Shown here: in pieces, positions 5,302-7,087 of the stretch
How the letters are laid out: each line of letters starts with the position of its first letter
Numbering within the stretch: position 1 is the stretch's first letter
Source of the DNA: an uncultured bacterium
GTDB lineage: Bacteria > Cyanobacteriota > Vampirovibrionia > Gastranaerophilales > Gastranaerophilaceae
Direction of reading: 5' to 3'
Assembly (NCBI GenBank): GCA_949288685.1
Contig: CASELB010000058.1
Coordinates: 1-7,087, forward strand
DNA length: 7,087 nucleotides
Program-made: the position numbers and the translations under genes
Notes under the pieces: generated by a model
The model's database searches: none
Told to the model about the DNA's origin: nothing
What the model saw: only the letters and a program-made list of their open reading frames with translations

Positions 5302-6686
5302 AAAGGTGCAGCATCAGTTTTTATCGGGTTTTTAAACTTGGTATTACTGCCCTGGAAGAGGAGCTTAACGGTTCCGACCGGACCGTTTCTTTGTTTTGCT
5401 ATAATAATTTCTGCCTCACCTTTGTTTGCAGCTTTTTGGACTTCTTCTTCATCTTCTGATTTGTTTTTATAATACTCATCACGGTATATAAACATAACAA
5501 TATCAGCGTCCTGCTCTATTGCCCCGGATTCCCGAAGGTCAGACAGCATAGGACGTTTATCTGTTCTTGATTCAACAGCACGTGATAGCTGCGATAATGC
5601 GATAATCGGAACATTCAATTCTCTTGCAAGCGTTTTCAAACCTCTGGAAATAGTTGAGATTTGCTGCATACGGTCTTCTTTACCGGAGCCTTCCATTAAT
5701 TGTAAATAGTCAATAACAATTAATCCGAGTTCTTTTTCAGACATCGCAAGCCGCCTGCATTTTGCGCGTAAATCGGTTAAGTTACAGCCCGCAGTATCAT
5801 CAATATAAATAGGCGCTTCGGCAAAAGCGTTCATCGCAACCGCAAGTTTATCCCAGTCTTTTGGCTGCATATTTCCGGTTCTTAATCTCTGTGTATCCAG
5901 TTCTGCTTCAGAACATAACATACGCTGCATTAACTGGTCTTTTGACATTTCTAAAGAAAATATTGCAACAGCTTTTTTCGCTCTTAAGGCAACATTTTGT
6001 GCAATATTTAGTGCAAAAGCGGTTTTTCCCATTGACGGACGTGCCGCCAGAATTATAAGGTCAGACTTTTGCAATCCGCTTGTCATTGCATTCAGGTCAT
6101 AAAATCCCGTATCCACGCCGATTAATTCGTCTTTATGTTTGTAACGATACTCTATTTTTTCATAGCTTTTCAGCACTAAATCTTTAACATGAGTTAAATC
6201 AGATGTCACTTTTTTTGAGGCAAGGTCAAATATTAAGCGTTCCGCATAATCTAAGGATTCTTCTATTGAAGTTAAATCATAACCGCTTGTTACAATTTCT
6301 GAACCTGCGTTAATAAGCGCACGTTTCATTGCTTTTTCCTGAACAAGTTTTGCATAATATTCGACATTAGAAGTTGTTATTGTCTTGTAACTAAGGTCAT
6401 TTATAAACGCACGACCACCTACAAGTTCCAGTTTGCTGTTAAAGTTAAGAACATCAGATACAGTTACAATATCAATGCGTTCATTGGAGTTAAAGAGTTG
6501 AAGCATAGCTTCATAAACATACCTGTGTGCAGGTTTATAAAAGGATTCGGGCTTAATAGTTTCAACGACCCTTGTAAGGCAAACAGGATTAACAAGAATT
6601 GCCCCTAAAATAGCCTCTTCAGCCTCAATATTTTGAGGCATTAATTGTGATACATCATTGTTTTGTTTCTGTTTTACAGCAGGCAT
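5298..6686 (-). CDS. dnaB: Replicative DNA helicase DnaB
   Basis: Hexameric ATP-driven 5'-3' helicase that unwinds DNA at the replication fork. The 462-aa protein has the standard DnaB plan: an N-terminal domain beginning PQNIEAEEAILGAIL (17-31), a linker around 160-190, and a C-terminal RecA-like motor. The motor shows Walker A ARPSMGKT (215-222), the catalytic Glu246 in FSLEMS, Walker B LIVIDYLQL (322-330), SDLRESGAIEQDADIV (382-397), and KQRNGP (431-436) with the likely arginine finger Arg433. The motifs are complete and there is no intein. Before the ATG lies GGGGGG (6696-6691 on the minus strand), 4 nt away, a weak ribosome site. Possible promoters are TTGTCA (6729-6724) with TATATT (6708-6703) at 15-bp spacing, or an extended -10 TGGTATAGG (6703-6695) that would make the message almost leaderless. 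Its end overlaps the orphan gene's stop by 4 bp. Confidence 0.97.
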   Translation of the reverse strand: MPAVKQKQNNDVSQLMPQNIEAEEAILGAILVNPVCLTRVVETIKPESFYKPAHRYVYEAMLQLFNSNERIDIVTVSDVLNFNSKLELVGGRAFINDLSYKTITTSNVEYYAKLVQEKAMKRALINAGSEIVTSGYDLTSIEESLDYAERLIFDLASKKVTSDLTHVKDLVLKSYEKIEYRYKHKDELIGVDTGFYDLNAMTSGLQKSDLIILAARPSMGKTAFALNIAQNVALRAKKAVAIFSLEMSKDQLMQRMLCSEAELDTQRLRTGNMQPKDWDKLAVAMNAFAEAPIYIDDTAGCNLTDLRAKCRRLAMSEKELGLIVIDYLQLMEGSGKEDRMQQISTISRGLKTLARELNVPIIALSQLSRAVESRTDKRPMLSDLRESGAIEQDADIVMFIYRDEYYKNKSEDEEEVQKAANKGEAEIIIAKQRNGPVGTVKLLFQGSNTKFKNPIKTDAAPF

Positions 6687-6779
6687 GCTTCCCCCCTATA
6701 CCAATATAATAGCGCAGATATATTGACAAAGAAATAAAATTGCCCAAAATAGTTACAAACTTTAATCAAGTTTTATAAA

Positions 6780-6813
6780 CTATAATAAAAACCCCGTATA
6801 TTGATACGGGGTT
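6780..6813 (-). terminator. Rho-independent terminator of the pseudopilin-like gene
   Basis: AACCCCGTAT (6790-6799) and ATACGGGGTT (6804-6813) form a perfect 10-bp stem with a 4-nt loop. On the minus strand the stem is followed by a T-rich tract (TTTATTATA, 6789-6781) after the two T's of the stem end. On the plus strand only TTG follows, so it terminates leftward transcription. It begins 34 nt past the stop of the gene entering from the right and insulates dnaB from it. Confidence 0.88.
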
Positions 6814-6847
6814 GTAAAATATTATTCAACCAATTAAAAAATAAAAT

Positions 6848-7087
6848 CTAGTAATCTATTTTCCAACCGTTATCCGCTATACGACCGGTACAACATACAC
6901 TTGGGGTATCAAGAGTGCAAGCTGTTTGAGTGTCTGATACTTTGCATCCCCCGAGAACTTTACCGCCGACCGGAAGCATTAATCCGTGAGAAGTCAGAAC
7001 AAACTTGAACTCATCCACACCTGGGCGGTTCGGGTTAGCTTCTGCAGGTCGCCCGTTGATATCAACATTGACAGCAAATACACCGGT
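6848..7087 (-). CDS. Pseudopilin-like protein, C-terminal fragment (runs off the right edge)
   Basis: The last 79 residues of a minus-strand protein whose start lies beyond the window; stop TAG at 6848-6850. The visible part has a loop rich in Asp and Asn (VDINGRPAEANPNRPGVDEF, 8-27), then FKFVLTSHGLMLPVGG, four cysteines (48, 57, 65, 66) and the end NGWKIDY. This arrangement resembles type IV pilin or type II secretion pseudopilins, where a 'D-x-N-G ... G-x-D-x-F' loop can bind calcium. I also associate it with the many prepilin-like proteins of gut Vampirovibrionia, which tend to end in GW-x-x-x-Y. The N-terminal prepilin signal and hydrophobic helix that would prove this are not in view. 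If correct, it is an exported surface or pilus-like protein, and the cysteines may form disulfides. A strong terminator follows. Confidence 0.65.
   Translation of the reverse strand, partial: TGVFAVNVDINGRPAEANPNRPGVDEFKFVLTSHGLMLPVGGKVLGGCKVSDTQTACTLDTPSVCCTGRIADNGWKIDY

Noticed and set aside
6723..6750. TTGACA at 6723-6728 as a plus-strand promoter
   Set aside because: No acceptable -10 lies 15-19 bp downstream, and no plus-strand gene follows before the window ends. The reverse reading (TTGTCA) is a better fit for dnaB.
1..7087. CRISPR array, insertion sequence, tRNA, rRNA or phage genes
   Set aside because: No regularly spaced repeats, transposase motifs, terminal repeats with target duplications, tRNA cloverleaf with GGTTCRA-type loop, or rRNA signatures were found on either strand.

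Overview
This AT-rich window reads as chromosomal DNA of a Gram-negative-type bacterium. Two genes belong to ADP-heptose/lipopolysaccharide-type sugar metabolism. The right edge carries the C-terminal end of a pseudopilin-like protein whose layout (Asp/Asn loop, a 'G-W-K-x-D/N-Y' end, several cysteines) I associate with gut relatives of cyanobacteria (Vampirovibrionia/Gastranaerophilales). That placement is an inference from protein style only. I see no phage, transposon, CRISPR or toxin-antitoxin genes. The region looks like ordinary core genome with one orphan gene and several unusual expression signals.

Layout, left to right. 1-176: no convincing gene. A leftward promoter lies just past the stop of the first gene and drives about 130 nt of comparatively GC-rich DNA, which may be a structured RNA or the 5' leader of a gene beyond the edge. 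177-1769 (-): NhaP2-like K+/H+ antiporter with two C-terminal RCK_C domains. 1836-2420 (+): beta-carbonic anhydrase, divergent from the antiporter and apparently leaderless. 2413-4752 (-): a leftward gene string running from a family 9 glycosyltransferase (heptosyltransferase-like), through gmhA (sedoheptulose-7-phosphate isomerase), to a DJ-1/PfpI Hsp31-like protein. The last gene's ribosome-binding site lies in a perfect 13-bp inverted repeat. 4882-5301 (+): orphan basic 139-residue protein with a strong Shine-Dalgarno. 5298-6686 (-): dnaB. 6780-6813: rho-independent terminator of the pseudopilin-like gene that enters from the right edge (6848-7087, -).

Functional reading. The antiporter and carbonic anhydrase share a 66-bp divergent control region and would both act on cytoplasmic pH and bicarbonate. 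The glycosyltransferase and GmhA fit one pathway, making ADP-heptose and transferring it to surface glycan. The Hsp31-like protein sits last in that string but may be controlled separately through its leader hairpin. DnaB is the replicative helicase.

The most interesting signals are regulatory: (1) the hairpin that can mask the Shine-Dalgarno and start codon of the DJ-1/Hsp31-like gene; (2) several promoters built on TGn-extended -10 boxes, two of which place the transcription start at, or a few bases before, an ATG that has no Shine-Dalgarno; (3) the possible non-coding RNA at the left edge; (4) the orphan basic protein. I do not see a clear new multi-gene defence or mobile system.
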